64,000 nt of DNA. Origin: an uncultured Bacteroidota bacterium (GTDB taxonomy: Bacteria; Bacteroidota; Bacteroidia; Chitinophagales; LD1). The notes under the pieces were generated by a model, which made no database searches, was not told the origin of the DNA, and worked only from the letters and a program-made list of their open reading frames with translations. The stretch spans positions 21,801 through 85,800 of the forward strand of contig CAIOTH010000101.1 in NCBI GenBank assembly GCA_903861145.1. Reading direction: 5' to 3'. The position numbers were made by a program, and so were the translations under genes. This document shows, one piece after another, positions 18,508 to 27,233 of this stretch. The first letter of the stretch is position 1, and each line of letters opens with the position of its first letter.

Positions 18508-18819
18508 TTAATTAGGCACTATCTGATAGTCCCCATTTTTATCAGAACGTTTTATTTCTAACCATTCTTCGTAACTAACTATTTTGCCATCCCCGGTTTT
18601 AGTGTTCTTTATTATTACTCGTTCAGGTGGCTGGGCGTTACTTAACAGCATTTTTTGCAATAAACTATTAGTTTCCTTTTGGAGACCAATTCTTTCATTT
18701 ATTTTCCAATACCAGCAATTTACTTCCCTTAAAGCAAGAAATAGAATTATAAAGACTGCTATGGCAATCACAAAAATGGTTATTGAATCATTTAAAAGGA
18801 TATTGGCCAGTATAGACAT
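18508..18819 (-). CDS. Small single-span membrane protein, function unknown
   Basis: 103 aa. One membrane helix (residues 12-29, ITIFVIAIAVFIILFLAL) is followed by REVNCWYWKINERIGLQKE, which recurs in small Bacteroidota membrane proteins of unknown role (from memory), then a short soluble tail with a YEEWLEIK segment. It lies downstream of the AIPR gene on the same strand, about 100 bp away, and is similarly AT-rich. A link between the two is only suggested by position. Confidence 0.6.
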   Translation of the reverse strand: MSILANILLNDSITIFVIAIAVFIILFLALREVNCWYWKINERIGLQKETNSLLQKMLLSNAQPPERVIIKNTKTGDGKIVSYEEWLEIKRSDKNGDYQIVPN

Positions 18820-18922
18820 AACGTTTATTTTAAAGTTAAATTAATAAGATAAATATACCAACTAAAAGTAAGTGATGCAACTTCGCGGCAAACGCGATAT
18901 CAGGCTACGCCAAAAGGGGAGC

Positions 18923-20698
18923 TCATTTGAAGTGATTAATAATATCATCTCTAATTTCTTGGCTATCGAACCACTTAAACATTTGGAAAGTGTTTCTCGT
19001 CTTTACCTCATTAGTTTTTTTATCTACATAGGTCCAAGTATATTCTGTACTATTAGATACTTTTAAAAGCAAATCTTTCCATTTGGTTTCAAAGAGCTTG
19101 ACATTTTCGTCGATTGATTTTTGATATTCCTCAATCTTATCTGGTTTATAGAGTAACGTTAACGCATAGACCTTTGCATAAGTAATTGCGTCCACCGATT
19201 GATTGGGATGTTTTGCTTTGTAGAGCTTTTTAAAACAGAGATAAGCAAAATAGGCATTGTCTAATTTTTGAGTATCCTCTAATGTGGTTTCGTCAAAAGT
19301 TTGCTTTATGAAAAGTTTTTTCTGCCGACCTTTATTTATAAGTCCGTCTGCGGTATAATACATTCTAAAAAATAAGTTCCTCTCAATGATTTGTTTCTCA
19401 TCAATATAGTTATTGTGTATACCGTCTGCGAATTCACCTCTTTTGCGTTCATATAGAAGTCCGTACCTATCAAAGAGAATACTTTGAATTTTTAAATGAA
19501 TACTTTCATTGGCAAATCTATCAGCTCCGATAACAGGTGTTTGTTGATTTGTGGCGGTGGATATTTCTTCAATCAATTCAACTTTACTTTTTTCGTCGTT
19601 TCTATCCAAAAGCGTAATAACTTTTAACAGTACCTCCTTATTCTGAAATATTAAATCTAAGTCGGAATTGAGATGATTGTGGTATATTCTGCTCAGAGTA
19701 TAAGATGTTTGTCCACCGTTAATAATTTGGGGATTCTTGACCATTAATTGGGCCTTGTTTTTTTGCCCAATCCGCTCGTTGATAAAGGTTTCATCTGATA
19801 ACATTGTTATTCCATTATTGAATAGCGCAAATTCATTTGTTTGGTTATTTATAATTGTTTCGGTGATAGCATTATTTACCTTTTTTCCTTCAAGATCCAA
19901 GTAACTACGGGGATTGTATTTTAAAATGGAGTTTTTGTATTTATACATTATCCTCGCCAATTCAATGGTCGGAACAAAAAGGACGGTTATTTCACATTCG
20001 CCTTTTTTTGTCAAAACAGTATAGCTAATTTTACTTCCTGCATTTTTATTACTTAAATCTATATTGATATTTACGTCGGTTGCATTGAAAAAGGTCCCTG
20101 AAATTACTGGAAAGACAAGTTTCTCATAACTTTTTTCGTAATTGAACACTTCTGTAGCAAACCCACCAGTAAGTTGACTTAATTTGGTATCTGTCAAGCC
20201 ACTTAAGTTAGCGAGAATAATCACTTTGTAATCATATCGCCCGATATTGTCAGTTGTCGAAATCTCCCTTTGCAACTGCTTAATCTTGCCGTTATAATTA
20301 TTACCCATTTCATCTTGGGTTTCTCCTTTGAGGATGCGATTGATGTCCATCACCAGAATTTCTTCAAGTGTTACTTCTTTATTTTCGAAATTCTTATCAT
20401 TTGTTCTGAATTTGGATTGAATAAAATAAACTGTTTTATTTTCCGGACTTATGAAATATCCATCGATTCCACCATCGTATGCGCCATCTGTGATATGTTT
20501 TTCTCTTTGATCAAAGCTTAATATCCCGAAGCTTACCTTTAAATATAAATGAATAAATGATCTTGCTCTGGCCTGACTAACAGCCTCGTCCTCTGTTGCT
20601 GGAGGATTGTATTTAGCGTAAAAGGGAGAGGAGCTCTTTACCTCCTCCCTTATTTTATCTAATATTTCAATTAACGTTTTATATTTTATGCTTATCAT
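18923..20698 (-). CDS. AIPR-family (abortive infection) protein with Mrr-like N-terminus
   Basis: 591 aa from the ATG at 20698 (MISIKYKTL). The frame stays open to 20830, but the extra 44 residues do not look like family sequence. N-terminal residues 65-100 hold DGAYDGGIDGYF followed by VYFIQSKF, the D...Q-x-K pattern of Mrr/PD-(D/E)XK nucleases. The C-terminal half is AIPR-type: NEFALFNNGITMLSD, PQIINGGQTSYTL, NQQTPVIGADRFAN. AIPR proteins were named from a phage-abortive plasmid protein; the mechanism is unsettled. The gene is visibly richer in A+T than its neighbours and lies between repeat-rich gaps, which suggests acquisition. Confidence 0.85.
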   Translation of the reverse strand: MISIKYKTLIEILDKIREEVKSSSPFYAKYNPPATEDEAVSQARARSFIHLYLKVSFGILSFDQREKHITDGAYDGGIDGYFISPENKTVYFIQSKFRTNDKNFENKEVTLEEILVMDINRILKGETQDEMGNNYNGKIKQLQREISTTDNIGRYDYKVIILANLSGLTDTKLSQLTGGFATEVFNYEKSYEKLVFPVISGTFFNATDVNINIDLSNKNAGSKISYTVLTKKGECEITVLFVPTIELARIMYKYKNSILKYNPRSYLDLEGKKVNNAITETIINNQTNEFALFNNGITMLSDETFINERIGQKNKAQLMVKNPQIINGGQTSYTLSRIYHNHLNSDLDLIFQNKEVLLKVITLLDRNDEKSKVELIEEISTATNQQTPVIGADRFANESIHLKIQSILFDRYGLLYERKRGEFADGIHNNYIDEKQIIERNLFFRMYYTADGLINKGRQKKLFIKQTFDETTLEDTQKLDNAYFAYLCFKKLYKAKHPNQSVDAITYAKVYALTLLYKPDKIEEYQKSIDENVKLFETKWKDLLLKVSNSTEYTWTYVDKKTNEVKTRNTFQMFKWFDSQEIRDDIINHFK

Positions 20699-21028
20699 AG
20701 TATTAAGATATATTATAATATTAAATTTTACACCTATTAATTCAACTTTAACTTTAAAAATTGGTCTTATCAAATCAAATACATTAAACCCATACCACCT
20801 ATAACGGGAAACCGGTGTTTTATGGGCCAAGCAACCCTCTTACTCCCTAAAGGGGAGAACCGCTGCCCAGAAAGGCAAATACAAGCAGCCAAAATTGTCT
20901 GAATTGGGATTTTTGCGATTTAGGGATTAGCAGCCGATTAAAACAACACACCTGCAACAAACTTGCATTATAATTACCGAAAACATATTTTTTCATTTTC
21001 CCGAAACCTCCGCGCACACCATTGCACA

Positions 21029-21060
21029 GAATTTGTCGGGTTTTGTCAACTTTTGTCAAC
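21029..21060. repeat. 32-nt intergenic repeat, copy 1
   Basis: An exact 32-nt match to 44171-44202. It ends in two back-to-back copies of the decamer ttttgtcaac (21041-21050, 21051-21060). Confidence 0.85.
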
Positions 21061-21370
21061 TTTTTTACCGTTCAACTCCAAACCGGAAATTTTAAAAAAA
21101 GTGCAAAGTTTGTAAACCCAAAAACCATTAAGTAAATAATTATCAATAAATTACACGTTATATTATTTTGTAATTATGTCCTTGTAATTATACATCCTCC
21201 AATATCCGCCCCACCCGTCATTCCAAACAAACCCTATTCCCTGTGCCAAAGCACATCACCTTGGCTTTCTATTTATGCGATAACAAAAATAAGTAATCAC
21301 TACGCAATCTATTTGCGCACTTATACCCAGGGTGCGGATAAATCACCCAACTACCTGCTATTAACTATCT

Positions 21371-21606
21371 CCTCCTTTTTTTAAAGAGGAGTGGCCGCAG
21401 GCCGACCTGTCCCGACGCTTTGGTCGGGAGGTGGTTACCTTTTTCATTAATCAGGTCGTTAATCCTTCAATCACAAAAACCACAGTTCAGACAAATGGCT
21501 GCTAAATAAAGCTCCCCTCCTTATTTTAAGGAGGGGCTGTCCTGGGGGTGGTTACCATTCCGCCTTGGTTTCCCCTTTTGTTTCATCCCGAGGCTTTGGT
21601 CGGGAG
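21371..21606. repeat. Degenerate palindromic repeat group
   Basis: cctcctttttttaaagagg-type hairpin at 21371-21390, tcccgacgctttggtcggga at 21410-21429, ctcccctccttattttaagg followed by aggggctgt at 21512-21540, and tcccgaggctttggtcggga at 21587-21606. The shared pieces show that one element was copied at least twice here. Confidence 0.6.
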
Positions 21607-22100
21607 TGGGACGGAAGGGGCTGGCTGTTTGCCACTCTGCACAGCGGTTCGCCCCTTTGGGGAGTCCACAAGTGTTCGGAAGATTTATTTTGATTGCAAC
21701 TTTACTTCTAATCTCTATTCAAATCAGTCAAATTTTGTAATAACGTTCTCCTTTCTCTATCAGTTACAATGCAAAGCTTTGTTTCTGATGGAGAGAGGAG
21801 ATGCCGATAGGCAGAGGAGAGAGGCAAAAACCGTGGCGAAACAACTACTTTATTTATTCCGAACACCTGTCGCGAGTCAGAGGGTTACTCCGCTGCTAAT
21901 CACAAAAATCACAGTTCAAACAATTTTGGCTGTTTCCGGTTAGCGGTTGGAGCGGAAAGGCAAACTCCAACGGCACTGCTTATACCCTAACTAATGAAAG
22001 GAGAGGCAGTTACATATGTAGGTAATAATGCCGCTAAAAATAATTAACGCCGATTAGTTAATATGTTAAATTACAGGATAATTAATTCAAAAACTACCTT

Positions 22101-23204
22101 ATGAAACATATAACAATACTTATACACTTTGCGGTTATTATAGCTTTGCTTGTTGTAAGCTCGTGCGCGAAACCCACTACTAACCCTACCGGTTGCACCA
22201 AGCAAATTGTAAATATTACAGGCAGTATTGATGTGCCCACCACCTGGGATAGCTGCCATATTTACCACGTGGGCAGTTTGCAGGTAAATGTTAATTCCAC
22301 ACTTACTATTGAGGCCGGCACCATTGTTAAGTTCGATGCGCAGGCAGGTATGCTTGTAGCCACCGGCACCCTGGCGGTTAATGGCAATGCAGCGCACCCG
22401 GTAATTTTTACATCGGCGAAAGACGACACTTATGGCGGAGATGTGAATGGAGATGGTAGTGCTACCTCGCCGCAAAAGGGCGACTGGCATTGGATATCGT
22501 TCGGTACTTCATCTAACAACAGCATTACTTATTGCAAAATATTATATGCCGGCAGCGGAACCGCCGATTTGGAGCGGGCGCTTAACATGGGCGATGGTGC
22601 CAGCAACACTTTTACGCATTCGGTTATTGCGCATACTGCCGGTGGGCTTAACCAATCGTATGCGGCGCTCGATATGTCGTACTGCCCGCATAGTTGTGTT
22701 GCTACCAGCGATACTTTTTTTGATAATGGCCACCCGGTTATTATTGGTATTGCTTCGGATTTTGATAACAGCAGCGTGTTTCATAACCCGGCTAATACGG
22801 CGCAAACCAACCTGGCCAACGGTATTTTTGTGGCTACCGTATTTGTAAGCCAGGCCAGTGCTACCTGGGGCGCTACCGAAGTGGCATATGTATTGGGGGG
22901 CTGGAATAGCAACAGCTGGGCCATGACGCATACCATGGTACTTACACTGGGTAATAATGTGGTGGTAAAATTCCATACACATACCCCAACGCCCGGCTTT
23001 TCGCTTTTAATACCCGATGGCTCGGGGCAATTGCAAAACTACAATGGCACCGGTGTGGCTTTTACTGCTTACGAGGATGATAGCATGAAGGGCGACACGA
23101 ATGGTGATGGCCCATCGGTGGGCGCTACCGGTTCGTGGGATGGAATCTATACCTCGGGCCCTACTTACTTTGCGTGGGGTAATATTTACTTTGCTGCACA
23201 TTAA
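22101..23204 (+). CDS. Lipoprotein, probable right-handed beta-helix
   Basis: 367 aa. Lipobox VVSSC (Cys22). After it comes INITGSIDVP-like text and NSTLTIEAGTIVKFDAQAG, LAVNGNAAHPVIFTSAKDD, which is the 'expected value set apart, then T-I-x-x-G-x-I-V-K-F' pattern of parallel beta-helix surface proteins in Bacteroidota. Asp/Gly-rich turns (DVNGDGSAT, GDTNGDGPS) appear twice, probably the same element in two halves and perhaps calcium-binding. It is lipid-anchored and probably outward-facing. No partner gene is adjacent; function unknown. Confidence 0.7.
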   Translation: MKHITILIHFAVIIALLVVSSCAKPTTNPTGCTKQIVNITGSIDVPTTWDSCHIYHVGSLQVNVNSTLTIEAGTIVKFDAQAGMLVATGTLAVNGNAAHPVIFTSAKDDTYGGDVNGDGSATSPQKGDWHWISFGTSSNNSITYCKILYAGSGTADLERALNMGDGASNTFTHSVIAHTAGGLNQSYAALDMSYCPHSCVATSDTFFDNGHPVIIGIASDFDNSSVFHNPANTAQTNLANGIFVATVFVSQASATWGATEVAYVLGGWNSNSWAMTHTMVLTLGNNVVVKFHTHTPTPGFSLLIPDGSGQLQNYNGTGVAFTAYEDDSMKGDTNGDGPSVGATGSWDGIYTSGPTYFAWGNIYFAAH

Positions 23205-23313
23205 ATAGCGGGTAGGTTGGGTAAGGGGGCTGTTTTTCACAACCACGCCCAAGTTATTCACACTGCAATCGGGTAACGATATAAGTCTTTATTTTCACGT
23301 AAAATCAACTGGT

Positions 23314-23868
23314 TTGAAGATAATAGGCATAACCGGCACCCTCGGCGCCGGCAAAGGGACGATAGTAGATTATTTGACCAAGCACCACAGGTTTCAACAT
23401 TTTTCGGTGCGCGAGTACCTGACCAAAATTATTAAGGCAAAAGGAGGGGAGGTTAACCGCGATAGCCTGGTGGCTACGGCTAACGAGTTGCGCGCGCAAA
23501 ACACACCCAGCTTTATTGCCGAGGAGTTATACCGCATTGCTAAAGAGAGCGGCGTTGATTGTATTATTGAAAGCATACGCACGGTGGGCGAGGTTAACAG
23601 CCTGCATAGCAGGGGCAATTTTACTTTGTTTGCTGTTGATGCCGACCAGCGTTTGCGTTACGAGCGTATTGTTGAGCGGGCTTCGGAGACGGACCGCATT
23701 AGCTACGATGTTTTTGCCGCGAACGAGCAGCGCGAAATGACGAATACTGACCCGAACAAACAGAACCTTTCGGCGTGTATGCAACTGGCCGACTATAAGT
23801 TTATAAACAACGGCAGTTTTGATTTGTTATACCGCCAAATTGATGAGGTTTTGGAAAAGATAAAGTAG
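23314..23868 (+). CDS. P-loop nucleotide kinase-like protein (dephospho-CoA kinase-like fold)
   Basis: 184 aa, TTG start at 23314: the Walker A motif GTLGAGKGT (residues 8-16) begins only seven residues in, as in nucleoside-monophosphate and dephospho-CoA kinases, so no earlier start is needed. The segment DCIIESIRTVGEV resembles the substrate-side strand of this fold, and LFAVDADQRLRYERIVERASETD the LID region. It probably phosphorylates a small nucleotide. The dCMP deaminase gene 133 bp downstream on the same strand suggests a deoxynucleotide substrate (inference). Confidence 0.75.
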   Translation: MKIIGITGTLGAGKGTIVDYLTKHHRFQHFSVREYLTKIIKAKGGEVNRDSLVATANELRAQNTPSFIAEELYRIAKESGVDCIIESIRTVGEVNSLHSRGNFTLFAVDADQRLRYERIVERASETDRISYDVFAANEQREMTNTDPNKQNLSACMQLADYKFINNGSFDLLYRQIDEVLEKIK

Positions 23869-23880
23869 CGAATACACATA

Positions 23881-23960
23881 AACACTAAGTGCACCAAGGC
23901 TGACACAAAGGGCACTAAGTAGAAAACCATTGTGGCCTTTGTGCTGTATTTAGCTTTGTG
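23881..23960. repeat. Copy of the dispersed 'cacaaagg' intergenic repeat
   Basis: Inverted pair cacaaagg (23904-23911) and cctttgtg (23936-23943) within text about aacactaagt and aactttgtgg. It may end the kinase transcript. Confidence 0.45.
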
Positions 23961-24001
23961 AACTTTGTGGTAAAATGCCTTTAAAACATTAATTAAATAT
24001 T

Positions 24002-24508
24002 ATGAGCGAAACTAAAGATGCAGTTTACGTAAGGCCGAGTTGGGATGAGTATTTTATGGAGGTGATGGATGCTATAAGCAAGCGCGCAACCTGCAACCGC
24101 GGCCGCAGTGGTTGTGTTATTGCTAAAGACCACCAGATACTGGTAACAGGTTATGTGGGTTCGCCGGTGGGCTTGCAGCACTGCGATGAGATTGGCCACC
24201 AAATGAAGAAGACGATACATGAAGATGGCAGCGTTACCGAGCATTGCGTACGCACGGTGCACGCCGAGCAAAACGCTATTTGTCAGGCCGCAAAACGCGG
24301 TGTGGCCCTTGATGGTGCTACACTATATTGCCGTATGACCCCTTGCCGGGTTTGTGCTATGCTTATTATAAACTGCGGCATTAAAAAGGTAGTGTGCCAA
24401 CGTAAATACCATGCCGGTGGCGAGAGCGAAGAGATGTTTAAAACAGCAGGTGTAAGCCTTGAGTTTTTTCATGAAGAGGTACAGCAGTACGAGGGGGTGA
24501 AGAAGTAA
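24002..24508 (+). CDS. dCMP deaminase
   Basis: 168 aa. Zinc site of the cytidine/deoxycytidylate deaminase family: TVHAEQNAI (His87, catalytic Glu89) and TPCRVC (Cys115, Cys118). N-terminal SWDEYFMEVMDAISKRATC and NRGRSGCVI, and the YVGSPVGLQHCDE loop, match dCMP deaminase rather than tRNA or guanine deaminase. It converts dCMP to dUMP, feeding thymidylate synthesis. It pairs with the small kinase at 23314-23868. Confidence 0.92.
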   Translation: MSETKDAVYVRPSWDEYFMEVMDAISKRATCNRGRSGCVIAKDHQILVTGYVGSPVGLQHCDEIGHQMKKTIHEDGSVTEHCVRTVHAEQNAICQAAKRGVALDGATLYCRMTPCRVCAMLIINCGIKKVVCQRKYHAGGESEEMFKTAGVSLEFFHEEVQQYEGVKK

Positions 24509-24569
24509 ACAGCCGAACCCCTTCCGTCCCCTAAAGGGGAAACTAAAGCCGAATACAAATGGAGTTTAA

Positions 24570-24660
24570 CACAAAGGGCACAAAAGAAAATGCTCCACAA
24601 AGACCACAATGCGATTTGTATTCTTAGTGTGCTTTGTGCTATCCTTTGTGAACTTAGTGT
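24570..24660. repeat. Copy of the dispersed 'cacaaaggg' intergenic repeat
   Basis: cacaaagggcaca near 24571 with tgtgctttgtg near 24628 form an imperfect inverted pair between convergent genes. It may work as a two-way terminator. Confidence 0.45.
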
Positions 24661-24678
24661 TTAGGTGTATTAATTAAC

Positions 24679-25134
24679 CTATCGTGTCATATCCAACTTA
24701 GTATAAGCCGTATCGAACGTGGGGTTAACGCCGTTATCGAAAGCGAGGATGTGGTTACGGTCGCAGGTTAATTCGAAGTGGCTGAGAGTTGGCCGAGAGA
24801 TAGTGAATGTGCCATCAATAAAACTATCGACCCGCATATAAACCTGGGTGTACGAGTTTACTGTGAAGATACCGGTAGATAGGGTTTTGATGCTATCGTT
24901 GGCAATGTAATAAGCAAAAAGAATGTTGGGTTCCTGAAAAGATAATTTGTAACCGCAGCAGCTGCCGCCAAACCCCGGGTACTTGCTTAGGTAATTGGTG
25001 TTTGAGGTATCGAGCAGCACTGTATTTAAATGCCACAGGCCGTTTACCAACTGGCCCTCGGTTGTTTTTTTGCAGGAGTTAGTAGTAAATAATACAGCCA
25101 GTAACAATGAAAATGCAGCAACGGCTTTACGCAT
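24679..25134 (-). CDS. Small lipoprotein, function unknown
   Basis: 151 aa. Lipobox TTNSC (Cys21) followed by KKTTEGQLVNGLWHLNTV, a start common to Bacteroidota lipocalin-like lipoproteins (W in the first strand). The rest is beta-rich with a Cys-Cys pair (GGSCCGYKL) and one later Cys (ELTCDRN). It converges on the dCMP deaminase gene. Lipocalin-like is my best guess, not shown. Confidence 0.65.
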   Translation of the reverse strand: MRKAVAAFSLLLAVLFTTNSCKKTTEGQLVNGLWHLNTVLLDTSNTNYLSKYPGFGGSCCGYKLSFQEPNILFAYYIANDSIKTLSTGIFTVNSYTQVYMRVDSFIDGTFTISRPTLSHFELTCDRNHILAFDNGVNPTFDTAYTKLDMTR

Positions 25135-25198
25135 ACCTTAAAATAAGTTTCGCCGAATATAGCAATGATTGCGAAAACGGAGAGACGGGGCATAAAAA

Positions 25199-25228
25199 AA
25201 GCGCCGATTTATATGTAGATCGGCGCTT
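25199..25228 (-). terminator. Terminator of the Tyr/Arg-rich secreted protein
   Basis: Stem aagcgccgat (25199-25208) with atcggcgctt (25219-25228), 10-nt loop, T run on the minus strand. It lies 28 bp after the stop at 25257. Confidence 0.88.
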
Positions 25229-25256
25229 GGATTTATAACTATCACTAAAGAGGTAA

Positions 25257-25502
25257 TTACCTGTAGTAAGGACGAACATACTCGCGGCGCCCGCAGCGGT
25301 CGAAGATGTAATGACCGCGGATGTATTCCCTGCCATAGTATGGCTCAGGGGCTATGTAACGAGGACCGCAGTAAACCCGTGGTGCATAGTAGTAAGCACG
25401 GGGTGCGCAGCGATAATGATAGCGGCCGTAGGCATCTGAGGTTTGAATTAATGTAAAGCTCAGTAAGAAGATAAAAGCGACTTTAAAAAATATTGTTTTC
25501 AT
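25257..25502 (-). CDS. Small secreted Tyr/Arg-rich protein
   Basis: 81 aa. Signal peptide at residues 1-24, then a mature part of about 57 residues made largely of Tyr, Arg, Pro and Gly with spaced Cys (YRCAPRAYYYAPRVYCGPRY, then RGHYIFDRCGRREYV). Strongly basic and aromatic. It has its own terminator and sits alone. No family recognised; the composition could suit binding to an outer-membrane or matrix polymer (inference). Confidence 0.65.
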   Translation of the reverse strand: MKTIFFKVAFIFLLSFTLIQTSDAYGRYHYRCAPRAYYYAPRVYCGPRYIAPEPYYGREYIRGHYIFDRCGRREYVRPYYR

Positions 25503-25591
25503 GGCTTGTGGTTTATGTAACTAAGATGATTGAAAGTTTAAATGGTTTAATGTGTGGTTTGAGTTTATATTATTTTCACAAATTCAAAAGT

Positions 25592-25683
25592 GTGCGAATG
25601 TGTTAACGTGTTAATGTGCGAATGAAACAGCCCGGTAAAAGCGCGAAAATGCCATTAACCTTAACACTTTAACACATTCGCAC
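25592..25683. repeat. Long imperfect inverted repeat
   Basis: Left arm 25592-25616 (gtgcgaatgtgttaac...) pairs with right arm 25653-25683 (...aacacattcgcac), with a few unpaired bases and a loop of about 36 nt. It lies in the 284-bp gap between divergent genes. Confidence 0.7.
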
Positions 25684-25786
25684 CTTAACACAATATAAAC
25701 CTTGTAATAAAGTGCGTTTTTAATGAAACATTTGGCTTGACAAACTTTAGTTTCGGTGTTACCTTATAATCATAAACGCAAAGTAA

Positions 25787-26515
25787 ATGGCTAACAAGAG
25801 AATAGAACATCCGCTTAGAACAATAGAACTGACTTATGATGAGTTGACGCCGTTCCACCCTTTTGAGGAGGAAATGTTAGACCGCTACACCATACTACAC
25901 AACTTTGTAAAGGACTTGTGCGAAGAGTATGATAACGTGCAAAACAAATACCACGAGCATGACCGCCATATTAAAAGGGTGATAGTGAGGTTTCGCGCTA
26001 TTAAAGTGCGCATGCACCATTTAACTGTAAGCTCGAAGAGCCTGATAAATAGAATGATACCTGACAAAGCCGAAATTGACCAGGTAATTGCTGAAGGAAA
26101 AGAATTTAAAGCCCTGATATCAGAATTTAACGAGGACGTTGAATACCTGGCTAGCCAGAGCGCCGAGATGCATACCATATTTGCTCCGTTGGATGATAAA
26201 GATTCGCAACTGGCCGAGATTTTTAGAGAGTATCGTGCCTTTAGAGGAGAACTGGCTGGCAACCACGCCAATTGCTCGCTCGATTTTGAACAGTATGATA
26301 ATGATGAGCAAGCATTTTTGGGCAGCCTGAACGATATGGCCGGTAAACAAACCCAATTCATTAATGTATGCAACGAAGTTATTGACCGTTACAACCTTTT
26401 AATTGCCGAGGTTGAAAAGACCATGGAAGAATGGAACAAATGCAACGGCATGCTTGAAATGGTGAGTTTACTAGGCGTCACACCACATGACATAACAAGG
26501 ATATGTCTGAATTAA
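25787..26515 (+). CDS. Helical cytoplasmic protein, function unknown
   Basis: 242 aa with no signal peptide or membrane segment. It is rich in Glu, Asp, Arg and Asn in helical stretches (LHNFVKDLCEEYDNVQNKYH, then long amphipathic helices to the end), probably a helical bundle or short coiled coils. It has its own promoter region and terminator and no functional neighbour. No family recognised. Confidence 0.7.
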   Translation: MANKRIEHPLRTIELTYDELTPFHPFEEEMLDRYTILHNFVKDLCEEYDNVQNKYHEHDRHIKRVIVRFRAIKVRMHHLTVSSKSLINRMIPDKAEIDQVIAEGKEFKALISEFNEDVEYLASQSAEMHTIFAPLDDKDSQLAEIFREYRAFRGELAGNHANCSLDFEQYDNDEQAFLGSLNDMAGKQTQFINVCNEVIDRYNLLIAEVEKTMEEWNKCNGMLEMVSLLGVTPHDITRICLN

Positions 26516-26541
26516 GATCTTGAGGAGGTTTTACTTTGGAA

Positions 26542-26569
26542 AACAGGCAAGCCGAAAGACTTGCCTGTT
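26542..26569 (+). terminator. Terminator of the helical protein gene
   Basis: Stem aacaggcaag (26542-26551) with cttgcctgtt (26560-26569), 8-nt loop, then attttttt. Confidence 0.92.
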
Positions 26570-26640
26570 ATTTTTTTGATTGACCGGTGAGTTACTAATA
26601 ATAATATATAGTAAGCAATAAAGTAAAACCGGTTCGTTCT

Positions 26641-26904
26641 TTAGTTTAATTGGAATAGATCAGAGTAGCAGAGTTTAAGGAACTCGTACTCTTTACGGTG
26701 CATAGCAACAATCCAGTCGTAGTCACCATATCCACCGTCGTGAGACAAGATAAGGTTAACATACTTGCTGCTAAGTTCGTTGCGCTCGCGGTAGTAGCGG
26801 CTCCAACGGTTTTCTTTTTTCCACTCGGTGATTTTCGCACTAATGGGTTCTAATTCGGTTGTCTGTTTTGGTATCTCTACCAGCTCTTGTGTGTCGTTTA
26901 ACAT
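26641..26904 (-). CDS. Small protein, function unknown
   Basis: 87 aa from the ATG at 26904 (MLNDTQELVEI). The frame is open to 26955, but the 17 extra residues (MVSYFCAAF...) look like upstream noise. The chain is polar with a Trp/Tyr/Arg-rich middle (WKKENRWSRYYRERNEL) and ends DYDWIVAMHRKEYEFLKLC. No signal. No family recognised; real because of its protein-like composition and clean position. Confidence 0.5.
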   Translation of the reverse strand: MLNDTQELVEIPKQTTELEPISAKITEWKKENRWSRYYRERNELSSKYVNLILSHDGGYGDYDWIVAMHRKEYEFLKLCYSDLFQLN

Positions 26905-27183
26905 GGGAGGTAAATTTGAGTCGTTTAAAAATGCGGCGCAAAAGTAGGAAACCATTTGAGAAAAAGCAATACCTCATTTGAAATATTCCAGTGATTCGGG
27001 CATTTAAAGCAGAAACCATGATAGGGCTAATGTATTGAATATCAGGTGTATTGAAGGCTTTAATTGGGGGCAAAATTCTAACATAAAAGTTTTGTAAAAT
27101 TTGTTACATCTTTTCTGAACTCTTAACCAAATAGGCAAATAATGCTATCTGAAAAGCCTTTAAATAGTGAGATAGGGACAAAA

Positions 27184-27213
27184 AAAGAGCCGCTTAACAT
27201 TAAGCGGCTCTTT
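27184..27213 (-). terminator. Terminator of the secreted protein at 27234
   Basis: Stem aaagagccgctta (27184-27196) with taagcggctcttt (27201-27213), loop acat. It lies 20 bp after the stop of the minus-strand gene. Confidence 0.9.
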
Positions 27214-27233
27214 CTAAATAACGTTTATAGTGA

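Larger units (their letters stand above)
20699..22100. other. Repeat-rich intergenic region, 1.4 kb
   Basis: No convincing gene. It contains a 10-nt periodic repeat (21028-21060), two purine/pyrimidine palindromes with gtcgggaggtggttac text (21371-21438, 21511-21557), a tcccgag/ctcggga-like hairpin near 21587-21606, and two imperfect copies of a cacaaaaaccacagttcag segment (about 21472-21512 and 21898-21935). Short frames here (20847-21059 minus, 21548-21943 plus) are made of these repeats. Confidence 0.6.

Noticed and set aside
20847..21059. 70-codon minus frame behind the AIPR start
   Set aside because: It overlaps the 32-nt repeat and shows no signal or motif.
21548..21943. 131-codon + frame in the repeat-rich gap
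   Set aside because: It is built from the repeated palindromes (tcccgag...ggtcggga) and has no family resemblance or promoter.
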